A stretch of 32,659 nucleotides of DNA. Source: Bacteroidales bacterium (GTDB lineage: Bacteria > Bacteroidota > Bacteroidia > Bacteroidales > B18-G4). Under the pieces are notes generated by a model, which saw only the letters and a program-made list of their open reading frames with translations, was not told where the DNA came from and did not search any database. The stretch is from the NCBI GenBank assembly GCA_018401355.1, contig JAGYLD010000023.1, forward strand, positions 1 to 32,659, given 5' to 3'. The translations under genes were made by a program, and so were the position numbers. Shown here piece by piece: positions 7,268-16,327 of the stretch; within the stretch, counting starts at the first letter, position 1; every line of letters begins with the position of its first letter.

Positions 7268-8233
7268 TTACTTATCTGGTTTTTCTGGCCAGGAAATCGG
7301 TTGAAGTGTTTCCTTTTTAGGTTTTCCAAGTGTGTATATGACAGAGAGTACAAAAGAACGTGTGAGTCCGTCAGGCCTGACTTCTTTTGTTATGATCGGT
7401 GCTGCAGCAAGCAGTTTCAACGATGCATTGTTCTCAAAGTTTATATTGTACGAGAGATTCGCATTGATGGTAATGCCATCTGAACCGTTGACTTCGATAT
7501 CTTCTCCGTTTACATTAATCTTATCTTTTTGTATTCGGAATATCACGGTAAGCCCGGGTTGCAAATTATTATTATTCCTGAGTAAAAGCATTTTATCTGC
7601 TCTAAAAACAAGGTCGGGTCCACGTTTTAATCCGGCTGATTCCCAATACTCCTGGGCAAGATCATTGTCAGCCCAGTCATTATAAAGAAAGCCATTTTGG
7701 TTGCTGCCAAAGGGATATTGAAATCCCAATCCCCACAACCAGCTGCTATGCTGTAGGTTTATTCCTGCCATAACATCATAGGTTCCGAGGCTTGTCTGAT
7801 AAACCATAGGCAGGCTTTTTCCTTTCCTGGATAAGTTAGAACCATTGGAAGGAATTTTTCCCGCCACCAGTGCGGATATATGATAGTTATTATCCTTATG
7901 CAGGATCCCGTTAAAACCAATGGTGACATCTCCAAGGCCTGCTGTATTTGCCAGGTTTCCATGCACATAGACAAAGGGAACACGAAGAAGAAACTGTATT
8001 TTGCCTTGCATTAACATCATTCTTTGGTCAAATTGAAACGTTTGCAGGATGGTTTGTGCTTCTCCCAATCCGAAAATGTAGCTAAGTTCTGTTGTGTATC
8101 TTTCTTTTTGCAGAGAATGGCTGTTACCAAAATTCCCGGTTGTACATAATCCGGCATCATTACAACCTTGGGAATGAGCTTCAAACAGAAGTGCTGAAAA
8201 GATTATTACTAGTGCTTTTTGTATGAGGTTCAT
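7268..8233 (-). CDS. Outer-membrane beta-barrel-like protein
   Basis: 321 aa with an N-terminal signal peptide (hydrophobic residues ~6-17, cleavage after AHSQ). The mature protein opens with C24-N-D-A-G-L-C30, then alternating polar/aromatic strands typical of an outer-membrane barrel, with ILHKDNNYHISALVAGKIP and SSWLWGLGFQYPFG-like strand pairs. It resembles proteins annotated as MetA-pathway or generic transporter barrels, but I cannot name a substrate. The cysteine-containing start recalls other Bacteroidota exported proteins and could form a disulphide. It is a single gene between a shared terminator region and a divergent sugar kinase. Confidence 0.6.
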   Translation of the reverse strand: MNLIQKALVIIFSALLFEAHSQGCNDAGLCTTGNFGNSHSLQKERYTTELSYIFGLGEAQTILQTFQFDQRMMLMQGKIQFLLRVPFVYVHGNLANTAGLGDVTIGFNGILHKDNNYHISALVAGKIPSNGSNLSRKGKSLPMVYQTSLGTYDVMAGINLQHSSWLWGLGFQYPFGSNQNGFLYNDWADNDLAQEYWESAGLKRGPDLVFRADKMLLLRNNNNLQPGLTVIFRIQKDKINVNGEDIEVNGSDGITINANLSYNINFENNASLKLLAAAPIITKEVRPDGLTRSFVLSVIYTLGKPKKETLQPISWPEKPDK

Positions 8234-8496
8234 TGTTACGATTTATTTGGTGTTGCAGATTTTGTTTAATTAATTGTATGATGTTTAAAGTTTTGTCGTA
8301 ATAATGCTGAAGTCCTTACATATATTTTATTCATATTTTTTAAAGCAGCCTTGTTTTCACAATATATTTGCTCCCAATGCATAAATGTTTTGTTGATTAT
8401 TTTTCTGCATGCTTTAATATGTTTAAAAAACGCACAGAGTGAGAAAGTTGATTAAGATAAATGTTGTAATTTCGAAAAAATTGTTACTGATAATTT

Positions 8497-9375
8497 ATGG
8501 TCTTCACCATCGGGGAAATTCTGCTTGATATAATATTTCTTGATGGGCAGCCTGTTGGTGCCCGGCCTGGTGGATCCATGCTGAATACATCGGTTTCTCT
8601 TGGCCGATGTGGTTTGCCGGTTAGGCTTATTTCGGAAACAGCCAAAGACATGGCAGGAGAGCAGATCATTGGTTTTCTTGCAGAAAATGGTGTGGATGTC
8701 AGGGATATTTACAGGTATGAGGATGGAAAAACAGCCATTGCTCTGGCTTTCCTGGATAAAGAAACCAATGCACATTATTCTTTTTATAAAATTTACCCCC
8801 AAAAGAGACTGCCTCAGACAGTGCCGGATTTTCACCGGGATGACATCTTGCTTTTTGGTTCTTTTTATTCACTTTCGAAAAGTGTTAGGGATAAGATCCT
8901 GGCAAATGTTGAAAAGGCCAGAGATTCGGGTTCATTTATAATTTATGATCCCAATATCCGGAGTCCACATAAGCATGAAATGAATGAGAAGCGGGAAATG
9001 GTTCTTGAAAATATACGTCTTTCAAACCTTGTAAGAGGCTCTGATGAAGACTTTCACACCATCTTCGATGTTAAAAGTCCTGAAGAGGCCTGGAAGATCT
9101 GCCAGTCCGTTAGTTGCAAGATGCTGATATATACCATGAACAGGAATGGAGTCATGGTTTTCGGAGAAGGATTGAAAAAATATTATCCTGTTCCTGATAT
9201 CAATCCAGTGAGCACAATTGGAGCTGGTGACAGTTTTAATGCCGGGATCATTTATGAATTATACCGTGGTATGGGAGTAAAAGATATTGATTCATTGGTT
9301 AAAAGGGGCATTGAGTTTGCGGAGGAGGTTTGTTTGTCGGTTGATAATTATGTTTCTGGAAGGCGAGAAGATTGA
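8497..9375 (+). CDS. PfkB-family carbohydrate kinase (fructokinase-like)
   Basis: 292 aa. The ribokinase/PfkB fold is recognisable from the substrate-binding GARPGGSMLN motif (residues 21-30) and the anion-hole/catalytic signature TIGAGDSFNAG (240-250), with D245 as catalytic base. IIYDPNIRSP near 148-156 is the usual sugar-contact strand. The protein phosphorylates a sugar with ATP; the family includes fructokinase, ribokinase and KDG kinase, and the closest feel is fructokinase. The start at ATG 8497 begins directly with the first beta-strand. There is no transporter or hydrolase partner beside it. Its 3' end runs into an intergenic repeat-like stretch. Confidence 0.88.
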   Translation: MVFTIGEILLDIIFLDGQPVGARPGGSMLNTSVSLGRCGLPVRLISETAKDMAGEQIIGFLAENGVDVRDIYRYEDGKTAIALAFLDKETNAHYSFYKIYPQKRLPQTVPDFHRDDILLFGSFYSLSKSVRDKILANVEKARDSGSFIIYDPNIRSPHKHEMNEKREMVLENIRLSNLVRGSDEDFHTIFDVKSPEEAWKICQSVSCKMLIYTMNRNGVMVFGEGLKKYYPVPDINPVSTIGAGDSFNAGIIYELYRGMGVKDIDSLVKRGIEFAEEVCLSVDNYVSGRRED

Positions 9376-9380
9376 GGAAG

Positions 9381-9426
9381 GCGCAGATATTCTTAGTGCC
9401 TCTGCGGTGAGAATCTCCGTGCCTCA
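9381..9426. repeat. Intergenic GTGCCTC repeat-like stretch
   Basis: Between the convergent stops of the sugar kinase and the DUF5916 gene. The heptamer GTGCCTC occurs at 9396-9402 and 9419-9425, 23 bp apart, with CTGCGGTGAGAAT between. It resembles the degenerate 'GTGCCTCTGCGGTGA' intergenic sequence I recall from many Bacteroidota genomes. Copy number cannot be judged from one window. Confidence 0.35.
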
Positions 9427-9427
9427 T

Positions 9428-11860
9428 CTATCCTTTGCGTTTCTTAAAATACTGATAATCCAAATAATACAACACCTTGATAGAAAAAGAATTTGTCATT
9501 GGGTTGTTAAAGGTATCTTTTACATTAAGAAAGTAATCTTTTGGGATATCCGGGTTATCGGTAAATACATTGTTTTTGTATACCAGCAGCAATTCACTTC
9601 CGGGCGCAAACTCCCAGGTGAAGATCATGTCGATGTTGAAAGCGTTGAATGAAAGGTTGTGGTTGTCGCTGTATCCGTTTGGTCGCAAATGTCCATCTTC
9701 CAGTAGATCGTAAAAATCTTTATATTCTACAGTGAACCAATAATGCCTTGCCCTGAGGGAAAGGCTGGTTTTTGGATTAAATATGTAGCTGATATCCAAA
9801 GTGTTTTCAATGTTCTGTAAGTTCCGTGTCCCAAAAATAATGGCCTGGCTTCCACTGCCTGTGGTACTGTCAGTCACATATCCAATATCGTTAAATGAAC
9901 GGGAAAACTCAAAACGGTATTTCAGGAGGGACCTGTCGCTGAAACGAATTCTCGGGGCAACAGAGAAAGAAAAGCCCGACTGATCGTACCCACTTGATTT
10001 CCAAATGCCGCCCCGAAGATCAATTACAAATTTTTTCCTGTAATCAGGAGAGAAAAATGCAGTTACATCAAAATCAGGAGGTAAAACAATATGCCTTCCC
10101 GGGGTCCTGGCTTCAAAATGGTCATGTTTTTCTATGGGACGGATACCTATGCTTATGCCTGTTGTCAGGTAGTTCTTCCAGGTAGCCCTGCTGGAAAAAT
10201 CAAGGTTAAGGGAACTGTACAGCCTTGGTGCATAGAGATATGAAAGTCTGGCTGAGAAATCGTTTCCCCACTCGATAAGTTTCCAGAAAGGGTCGAAAAA
10301 GTTGTAGTCCAGTTCAAGCCCATTAGAAAACTCATTGTTGTTTCTCAGGAATCCCATGTCATTGGGATCATAATGATCACTTTCCATGTTTTGCCATAAT
10401 TCGAACCTGAAATTTCCACTTATTTTTGCCAATTCAGCAAAGTATTTAAATCCAAAATCCGGCTTATCATCCGGAAAATATTGTTGGCTGATATTTCCAA
10501 GAGCATTAAGGGCAAACATATTTTTCCTGTCTTCAAGGTGGAACTGGGTTCCGCTGACATTGGCGGTATAATCGTTCTTGCCCCTGTAGACATTTGTATT
10601 ATAAAAGCTGATAAAGGAGTTGTTTTTCAGCGACTGGTCAAAAACAAGCATATTGTAGTTGGTAGCAGGCTCTGTAAGGATTTTGTAATTTCTTCCTGTG
10701 GTATCTACTACCTCGGCCCAGGAGTTTGCCGTGACAGCATTGAATAATCCGATCCCAAGCCCACGGCTTGTCCGTCCAGATATCTTGGAGGCATTCAGCA
10801 GGCGGATTTTTTCAGGATTCTTTTTTATTATCAGGGTTGTGTCTTCTTCAACATCTGAATAACCTGAAGGGGTGCCGCCGATCCTTCTTGAATAGAAAAC
10901 CTCACCTTTACTAAAAAGTTCTGTACCTTCTGTAAAAAACGGCCTCTTTTCTTCGTAGTAGATCTCGAACGGACTGAGATCTACGATGATATCGTCGGAT
11001 TCAACCTGCCCGAAGTCGGGTATTAACGTTGCATCGAAGGTAAAACTTTCGCTCAGTCCCAGTTTAACATCCATGCCGTAGTTATAATTATAGTTCCAGG
11101 AAGTTTCACTGGGTTTTTTTTCGGCATATCCTGCTAAATAAGGCACGAATGAAAGCCTCAGCGGGGGTTTTATATTGTTGAGGCCGGTTAGCACGCCAGC
11201 CTGGTTCAGCACTCCATCCAGCTTATTGTTAACATAGTTCCAGGTGTCCCATTCTCTTTGCCGGCGTATACCTCTCCAGAAGTTGATGCTCCAGGACTGA
11301 ACATCTTTTTTTGGGAATCTTAGGGCTGAATAGGGTATTTCCATCTCTGCTATCCAACCGCTATCAGTAATGATTGCTGCGCTTTTCCAGACAGCATCCC
11401 AGGAACGGTCATGGTCGTTGGGCGATAGCTTGGCATCGCCCTGAACGCCGGAGGCTGATATCCTGAACTCAAAGGCATTTAACCCGTCATTATATGGAGA
11501 GATATCGGCAGTAAATTCATCGGCGTTGAGGTTGTTGGCATCCCTGATACCAAGTTCGGTAAGGATGCTGTCGGGTGATGAATCATACATGATTGCTCCC
11601 AGGTAAATGCTGTTGTCGTTGTACAGTACTTTTACAACCGTTGGCTGGGATGGCATTTTGCCGTTATAGGGATTGAACTGAAAAAAGTCTTTTGCAGAAT
11701 CTGCTTGCTTCCATTCCGGTTCATCCAGGATCCCGTTGATCTTGATATTGCCCTCAATGCGCTTAGCCCTCAATTCTTTTTTGATGGTTTGTCCGAATGA
11801 AAAACTAGACAAACAAAGAAAACCAATACACAAAAAACCGGTTAATTTTAATTGTGGCAT
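9428..11860 (-). CDS. DUF5916 outer-membrane protein with N-terminal CBM9-like domain
   Basis: 810 aa from the ATG at 11860; a TTG one codon upstream also opens the frame. Signal peptide residues 1-24 (cleavage after SFGQ). Residues ~33-220 form a CBM9/DOMON-like beta-sandwich (KINGILDEPEW, VLYNDNSIYLGAIMYD, WIAEMEIPYSALRF). The rest (~225-810) is a large outer-membrane barrel of the DUF5916 family with many aromatic-ended strands. Function is unknown; the N-terminal module suggests binding of a carbohydrate or other ligand at the cell surface. It is the last gene of the minus-strand run but has its own TAnnTTTG box 20 bp upstream. Confidence 0.87.
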   Translation of the reverse strand: MPQLKLTGFLCIGFLCLSSFSFGQTIKKELRAKRIEGNIKINGILDEPEWKQADSAKDFFQFNPYNGKMPSQPTVVKVLYNDNSIYLGAIMYDSSPDSILTELGIRDANNLNADEFTADISPYNDGLNAFEFRISASGVQGDAKLSPNDHDRSWDAVWKSAAIITDSGWIAEMEIPYSALRFPKKDVQSWSINFWRGIRRQREWDTWNYVNNKLDGVLNQAGVLTGLNNIKPPLRLSFVPYLAGYAEKKPSETSWNYNYNYGMDVKLGLSESFTFDATLIPDFGQVESDDIIVDLSPFEIYYEEKRPFFTEGTELFSKGEVFYSRRIGGTPSGYSDVEEDTTLIIKKNPEKIRLLNASKISGRTSRGLGIGLFNAVTANSWAEVVDTTGRNYKILTEPATNYNMLVFDQSLKNNSFISFYNTNVYRGKNDYTANVSGTQFHLEDRKNMFALNALGNISQQYFPDDKPDFGFKYFAELAKISGNFRFELWQNMESDHYDPNDMGFLRNNNEFSNGLELDYNFFDPFWKLIEWGNDFSARLSYLYAPRLYSSLNLDFSSRATWKNYLTTGISIGIRPIEKHDHFEARTPGRHIVLPPDFDVTAFFSPDYRKKFVIDLRGGIWKSSGYDQSGFSFSVAPRIRFSDRSLLKYRFEFSRSFNDIGYVTDSTTGSGSQAIIFGTRNLQNIENTLDISYIFNPKTSLSLRARHYWFTVEYKDFYDLLEDGHLRPNGYSDNHNLSFNAFNIDMIFTWEFAPGSELLLVYKNNVFTDNPDIPKDYFLNVKDTFNNPMTNSFSIKVLYYLDYQYFKKRKG

Positions 11861-11879
11861 CAACGTATCATTAACGAAG

Positions 11880-11887
11880 CAAATATA
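11880..11887 (-). promoter_or_regulatory. Putative -7 box (TATATTTG, minus strand) for the DUF5916 gene
   Basis: Reverse complement of CAAATATA, an exact TAnnTTTG match in the 62-bp gap after the macro-domain gene, 19 bp before ATG 11860. It suggests independent expression with a short leader. Confidence 0.45.
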
Positions 11888-11922
11888 GGATTTTGATGTG
11901 AGCAGGACGGCTATGCGGCCAA

Positions 11923-12429
11923 TTATTTCAATAACTCTATGTAGATGTTGTAGTTTTCATCATCGAAACACACAAAAAGAATTTCTTTGATAAAGTGGTC
12001 ATTACTAAGGAATTCACCGGCCGTTCGAAGGGCGATTTCTGCGGCAGGCTTTTTAGGAAAACCATATATTCCGGTACTGATGTTTGGAAATGCGATGGTT
12101 TTGCAGTTATTTGTTACTGCCAGTTCCAGGCTTTCCCTGTAACATTCTGCAAGCAATGATTCTTCATTGTATTTTCCACCGTTCCAAACTGGTCCAACCG
12201 TGTGAATAACATGTCTTGCAGGCAGCTTATATCCTCTGGTGATCTTTGCTTTTCCTGTCTGGCAACCATTCAGGGCACGGCATTCTTCCAACAGGTCGGG
12301 CCCTGCAGCCCTGTGAATGGCCCCGTCTACACCTCCACCTCCCAGGAGGCTTTTGTTGGCAGCGTTGACGATTGCATCGACATCCATTTTGGTAATATCT
12401 TCCCGTATGACTTTTATTCTGTCACTCAT
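11923..12429 (-). CDS. Macro domain protein (O-acetyl-ADP-ribose deacetylase, YmdB-like)
   Basis: 168 aa, a single macro domain. ADP-ribose-binding motifs are intact: [23 protein letters not shown] (in residues 17-39) and the phosphate loop STGIYGFP (118-125). N25 and D35 correspond in position to the catalytic residues of E. coli YmdB. The expected reaction is hydrolysis of O-acetyl-ADP-ribose or of ADP-ribosyl esters on proteins, in the cytoplasm. Its start codon overlaps the stop of the NfeD gene by ATGA, so the two are probably translationally coupled. Confidence 0.93.
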   Translation of the reverse strand: MSDRIKVIREDITKMDVDAIVNAANKSLLGGGGVDGAIHRAAGPDLLEECRALNGCQTGKAKITRGYKLPARHVIHTVGPVWNGGKYNEESLLAECYRESLELAVTNNCKTIAFPNISTGIYGFPKKPAAEIALRTAGEFLSNDHFIKEILFVCFDDENYNIYIELLK

Positions 12430-13823
12430 AACTCATCGTCTTCTTTTGTATCTACTTTCATAACAAAAAGCTGTGTTGTCTGGTAATCAACAACCTTAAT
12501 TTTTCTCCCTTTATCGATATAACCGCTGACGGCAGTGGCGTCATATACATCATCACCAATTATGACCTTTCCTGAGGGGCGCAAAACGGTAAATGCTTCC
12601 CCTTCCTGTCCAAGCATGCCGGTATAAGTTATATCGGCAGAAGTGTATCCTTCTGCTTTATCTTGGATCTTGTCAAGGGCCAGATGGCCAAAGATCGTAG
12701 TTGTGAAAAGCTTCTTGCTCAGCCAAATGGATCCCAGTAGTGCCAGGAAGATGGCAATAGTAACGATAAAGAAAGCTTCCAGGATATTTTCAATGTTTAC
12801 TCCGCTGAAATCCCATCCCACATTGCCAAGCAAACTGAGCATCAGTCCGGCAATAATCAGCACTATTCCGGAGATGCCTGCTACTCCGAAGCCCGGGATG
12901 GCAAAGATTTCTACAAGGACAAGTACGATCCCCACCACAAAAATGATTATTTCCCAGTTGTCGGCAAGTCCCTCAAGGTAAAGGGGGGCAAAATACAGGA
13001 GGGCTGCTACGAAAGAAGCTACGATGGGAAACCCGATGCCAGGTGACTGGAGTTCAAAATATATTCCCCCTACGATGACCATGATCAGAATGCCACTGAT
13101 AAGGGGGTTGATGAGGAATCCGATCACTTTGTCCATCCCTGTGATCTCCTGCTTGATGATCGTATATTCGGTAACCCGGTTCTTTTCCAGGATTTCATTG
13201 ACATTTTCTGCTTTGCCTTCACAGAAACCATACTTGATTGCTTCACTTGTGGTTAGTGTCAGGACTTTTCCGGTGTCGCTGATGCCGGGGATATAAATAT
13301 CCGGATCTACCATGGCTTGTGCAATGTCGGGGTCGCGCCCGTTTGCTTCTGCGGTTGAACGCATCCAGGAACGCATATATGACTGATATTTGTCAGGGAC
13401 AGGTTTCCCTCCCTGATCAACCACCGTGGCCGCACCGATGGATGCTACAGGATTCATATATATGCTGTCACAGGCGATGGCGATAAGAGCGCCGGCAGAA
13501 GCTGCATTGTTATCAATAAAAACCCAAACAGGTATCTTGGAATTTAGTATCCTGGTTCGGATAGAGTCCGCAGCATCCACGGTGCCACCATAAGTGTTCA
13601 TATGGATGAGGATGATGTCCGCATCCATCTTATGTGCTTCTTCCATAGCCAGTTTGGTAGTCCGCCAAACTGGTGGAGCTATATTTTCCTTGATATCAAA
13701 CTTATAAATAAGTGTTTGATTTGGGGAAACAGTATCAAGGATAGGCTCTTCCTGTCCCGGGGCCGATAGCCCGGCCATAAAAGCAGTGGTCAGGAGGAAT
13801 TTTTTAAACAAGGATGCTGACAT
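12426..13823 (-). CDS. NfeD-family membrane-bound serine protease (ClpP class)
   Basis: 465 aa, the long NfeD form. A signal peptide is followed by a ClpP-like protease domain (residues ~35-225) with the oxyanion/turn motif [12 protein letters not shown] and a Ser-Lys dyad: S109 in [10 protein letters not shown] and probably K145 in PDKYQSYM. Then come several membrane segments (~235-370) and a C-terminal NfeD OB-fold (~395-460). Homologues such as archaeal PH1510 cleave stomatin-type proteins; a stomatin/SPFH partner gene is not in this window. The gene follows DUF2061 by 11 bp and overlaps the macro-domain gene by 4 bp. Confidence 0.93.
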   Translation of the reverse strand: MSASLFKKFLLTTAFMAGLSAPGQEEPILDTVSPNQTLIYKFDIKENIAPPVWRTTKLAMEEAHKMDADIILIHMNTYGGTVDAADSIRTRILNSKIPVWVFIDNNAASAGALIAIACDSIYMNPVASIGAATVVDQGGKPVPDKYQSYMRSWMRSTAEANGRDPDIAQAMVDPDIYIPGISDTGKVLTLTTSEAIKYGFCEGKAENVNEILEKNRVTEYTIIKQEITGMDKVIGFLINPLISGILIMVIVGGIYFELQSPGIGFPIVASFVAALLYFAPLYLEGLADNWEIIIFVVGIVLVLVEIFAIPGFGVAGISGIVLIIAGLMLSLLGNVGWDFSGVNIENILEAFFIVTIAIFLALLGSIWLSKKLFTTTIFGHLALDKIQDKAEGYTSADITYTGMLGQEGEAFTVLRPSGKVIIGDDVYDATAVSGYIDKGRKIKVVDYQTTQLFVMKVDTKEDDEL

Positions 13824-13834
13824 ATATTCCTTTA

Positions 13835-14164
13835 TTAAATGATGTGTTTGTCACGATACAATTTTCTCCAGGCATTCCTTTGCCAGTAATTTCTTTTCCA
13901 TTCCTTCCCCCATCTGATGTTGGTCCATAGCCTTTCGTGAAGGTAGTAAAAAATCAACTTGGCGAAGAGTTCAACAATGGTAATGAATGAAGCAGTTTCC
14001 AGCACTTCATTGAATGTCTTTTCCGAGTATCGTCTGAAAATTACAAAGACGATCAAAAAAGTTGTTCCTGAAGCAATCAGCCTCCAGCTAATGGCCTTGG
14101 CTATACTTCGTAGTGGATTTTCCCTGTGCTTTTTATCGATTTGCTTTTTCAATGATGAAGCCAT
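13835..14164 (-). CDS. DUF2061 membrane protein
   Basis: 109 aa. The RSIAKAISWRLIASGTTFLIVF segment and the FAKLIFYYLHERLW segment are the two hydrophobic helices with conserved W, H and E/R that define DUF2061, a family of small inner-membrane proteins of unknown role. Both ends are basic. It sits 11 bp upstream of the NfeD gene and 48 bp downstream of the inositol monophosphatase gene, so co-transcription is likely. Confidence 0.88.
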   Translation of the reverse strand: MASSLKKQIDKKHRENPLRSIAKAISWRLIASGTTFLIVFVIFRRYSEKTFNEVLETASFITIVELFAKLIFYYLHERLWTNIRWGKEWKRNYWQRNAWRKLYRDKHII

Positions 14165-14212
14165 AGAAAATGAGTTAGAAATGCATACACAATAATAGAG
14201 TTTTTTGAAATT

Positions 14213-15004
14213 TTATCCAAAGAAATTCGTAACGGCCTTCATAAATTCTTCATGTACAAAGCTATTGCTTGCAACAATTTCTTTGGTGAATAGATATTCC
14301 GGTCTATTGCTGAAATTGCTGACTTTTCCACCGGCCTGTTGCACAAGGAATGCTCCTGCAGCAACATCCCATGGATTGAGCCCATATTCGAAAAAGGTAT
14401 CGAACCTTCCACAGGCAACATATGCAAGATCAACTGCAGCGGATCCCATCCTGCGTATGCCACGGGTTCTTTTCATCAGGTCTTTGAACAGGGCAAGGTA
14501 ATTTTCAAGCCCGCTATAATCATAATAAGGAAATCCAGTGGCGATCAGGCAGTCATCCAAGACCTTGTTCCGGGATACAGTTATTGTATCATGGTTTAGG
14601 TATGCCGGAGCCTCCTTCCATGAATAAAAGCACTCATCGTTGTTGATTTCATATACAACGCCCATAACAAGTTCCTGTTCCTTCATCAGCGCGATGCTGA
14701 TGGAATATACAGGAAGCCTGTGAATGTAATTGGTTGTGCCGTCCAAAGGATCAATGATCCATGTAAGCTCTGATACTTTATGCTCTAAAGTGTTTTCTTC
14801 CGCAATAAAAGTAGAACCAGGTAATATCCTTGACAAGCTATCAATAAGCATCTTCTCTGATTCTTTGTCTACATAAGTTACAAAATTGTTCCTGTCTTTT
14901 AGCTCTATGTCAGTTCTGCTGAACCGGCTGGCTTCTGAGTCTATGAAACTACCTGTGTCCTTTGCCAGTTTGCAAACATCCATTGTGATCTTTTCCAAAT
15001 TCAT
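14213..15004 (-). CDS. Inositol monophosphatase family protein
   Basis: 263 aa from the ATG at 15004. The frame opens earlier at 15055, but that would overlap mtaB, and the family alignment starts at MNLEKITMDVCKLA. Metal-binding motifs are complete: E69-E70-N71, WIIDPLDGTTNYIH (D85 and D88), and WDVAAGAFLVQQAGG near residue 206-220. The family hydrolyses phosphate from inositol-1-phosphate or related compounds (fructose-1,6-bisphosphate, 3'-phosphoadenosine 5'-phosphate) using Mg2+. Which one is used here is not readable. The gap to mtaB is 10 bp. Confidence 0.9.
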   Translation of the reverse strand: MNLEKITMDVCKLAKDTGSFIDSEASRFSRTDIELKDRNNFVTYVDKESEKMLIDSLSRILPGSTFIAEENTLEHKVSELTWIIDPLDGTTNYIHRLPVYSISIALMKEQELVMGVVYEINNDECFYSWKEAPAYLNHDTITVSRNKVLDDCLIATGFPYYDYSGLENYLALFKDLMKRTRGIRRMGSAAVDLAYVACGRFDTFFEYGLNPWDVAAGAFLVQQAGGKVSNFSNRPEYLFTKEIVASNSFVHEEFMKAVTNFFG

Positions 15005-15014
15005 AATAACAGGG

Positions 15015-16304
15015 TTATTGATGTATATACAATCCGTCAACGTCAATCTTGTCAAGATGGACTTGTATGATCCTGTTCACGTAATCACGGTTGTATTTTG
15101 TTTTTACTTTGATATAGTTTTCAGAAAACCCATGCATGAATCCTTTGTGTTTGCCGGATTCAAATAAGACACTCACTGTTCTACCCGTATTTTTCTTATA
15201 GAAGTTTTCTTTTTTCAGATCTGATAATTCATGTAATTCCCTGCTTCTGCCCTTTCTCACAAAAACCGGGACCTGTTCTTCCATCTGGCCTGCCCGGGTG
15301 TTGGCTCTGACGCTATAAGTGAAGACGTGAAGATAAGCAATATCCATTTTCTCCAGGAGTTTTTTTGTTTCAAGGAAGTCCAACTCCTGTTCCCCCGGGA
15401 ACCCAACGATTACATCTATTGCAATACAGGCATGTGGCATGGTTTGTAATATTTTCTGCACTTTTGATTCAAACAATGCTGTATTGTATTTTCTGTTCAT
15501 CATTTTCAGCACTTTGTCACAACCTGATTGCAAGGGCAGGTGAAAGTGTGGTGCAAATTTTTGCGAGCCGGCAATAAATTCTATGATTTCATCACTCAGG
15601 AGGTTAGGTTCGATGGAAGATACTCTTAACCTGTCTATTCCTTCCAGTTTGTCAAGTGCCCTGAGCAGGTCAATGAGTTGTTCTCCATTTGGTTTCCCGA
15701 AATCACCGATGTTCACTCCTGTGAGGATGATCTCCCTGGCTCCGGTTTTTACTGCTTCCCTGGCAAGATTCATTGTTTCGGTGATGGTCAGGCTCCTGCT
15801 TCGTCCCCTTGCCAGCGGGATGGTACAGTAGGCACAGAAATAATCACAGCCATCCTGTATCTTCAGGAAAGACCTTGTTCTGTCTCCGGAAGAATAGGCT
15901 GGTATATATCCCAGGGACCTGGTTTCCATGCCGGGCTTCAGTATTTTTTTTTTGCCTGAGGCATATTCAATGATATATCGTGCAAGATCATACTTCTCAT
16001 TATTACCAAGGATGATATCTGCCTCTGACATGGCGGCGATCTCTGATCCTTTTAGTTCTGCGAAACATCCTATCACCGCAACGGTGGCATCAGAATTCCT
16101 TTTTTTTACCTGCCTGATGGCAGCCCTGCATTTTTTTTCTGCCTGGGCAGTAACCATGCAGGTATGGATCACATAGACATCCGCATCTTCTTTATGGCTG
16201 ACTGCCTCATAACCTTCAGAAAGCAGGCCCCTCATGATCGTCGATGACTCTGAGAAATTTAGTTTGCAGCCCAGCGTCTGGAAGGCGATGCGTTTTGGTT
16301 TCAT
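15015..16304 (-). CDS. mtaB: tRNA t6A37 methylthiotransferase MtaB
   Basis: 429 aa from ATG 16304; the earlier TTG at 16331 adds residues not expected in the family. It has the three MTTase parts: an N-terminal UPF0004 domain with cluster ligands C13 (LGCKLN), C49 and C80; a radical-SAM domain with C153-x3-C157-x2-C160 (DGCDYFCAYC); and a C-terminal TRAM-like basic region. FQTLGCKLN rather than the MiaB-type start points to MtaB, which converts t6A37 to ms2t6A37 in ANN-decoding tRNAs. Two [4Fe-4S] clusters are expected. A TAnnTTTG box ends 4 bp before the ATG. Confidence 0.93.
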   Translation of the reverse strand: MKPKRIAFQTLGCKLNFSESSTIMRGLLSEGYEAVSHKEDADVYVIHTCMVTAQAEKKCRAAIRQVKKRNSDATVAVIGCFAELKGSEIAAMSEADIILGNNEKYDLARYIIEYASGKKKILKPGMETRSLGYIPAYSSGDRTRSFLKIQDGCDYFCAYCTIPLARGRSRSLTITETMNLAREAVKTGAREIILTGVNIGDFGKPNGEQLIDLLRALDKLEGIDRLRVSSIEPNLLSDEIIEFIAGSQKFAPHFHLPLQSGCDKVLKMMNRKYNTALFESKVQKILQTMPHACIAIDVIVGFPGEQELDFLETKKLLEKMDIAYLHVFTYSVRANTRAGQMEEQVPVFVRKGRSRELHELSDLKKENFYKKNTGRTVSVLFESGKHKGFMHGFSENYIKVKTKYNRDYVNRIIQVHLDKIDVDGLYIHQ

Positions 16305-16308
16305 GCTG

Positions 16309-16316
16309 CAAAGATA
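16309..16316 (-). promoter_or_regulatory. Putative -7 box (TATCTTTG) directly before mtaB
   Basis: Reverse complement of CAAAGATA, an exact TAnnTTTG match whose last G is 4 bp from the ATG at 16304. If used, the transcript would be leaderless or nearly so. It may be coincidental because mtaB also lies in a same-strand run. Confidence 0.3.
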
Positions 16317-16327
16317 AGAAGGATAAA

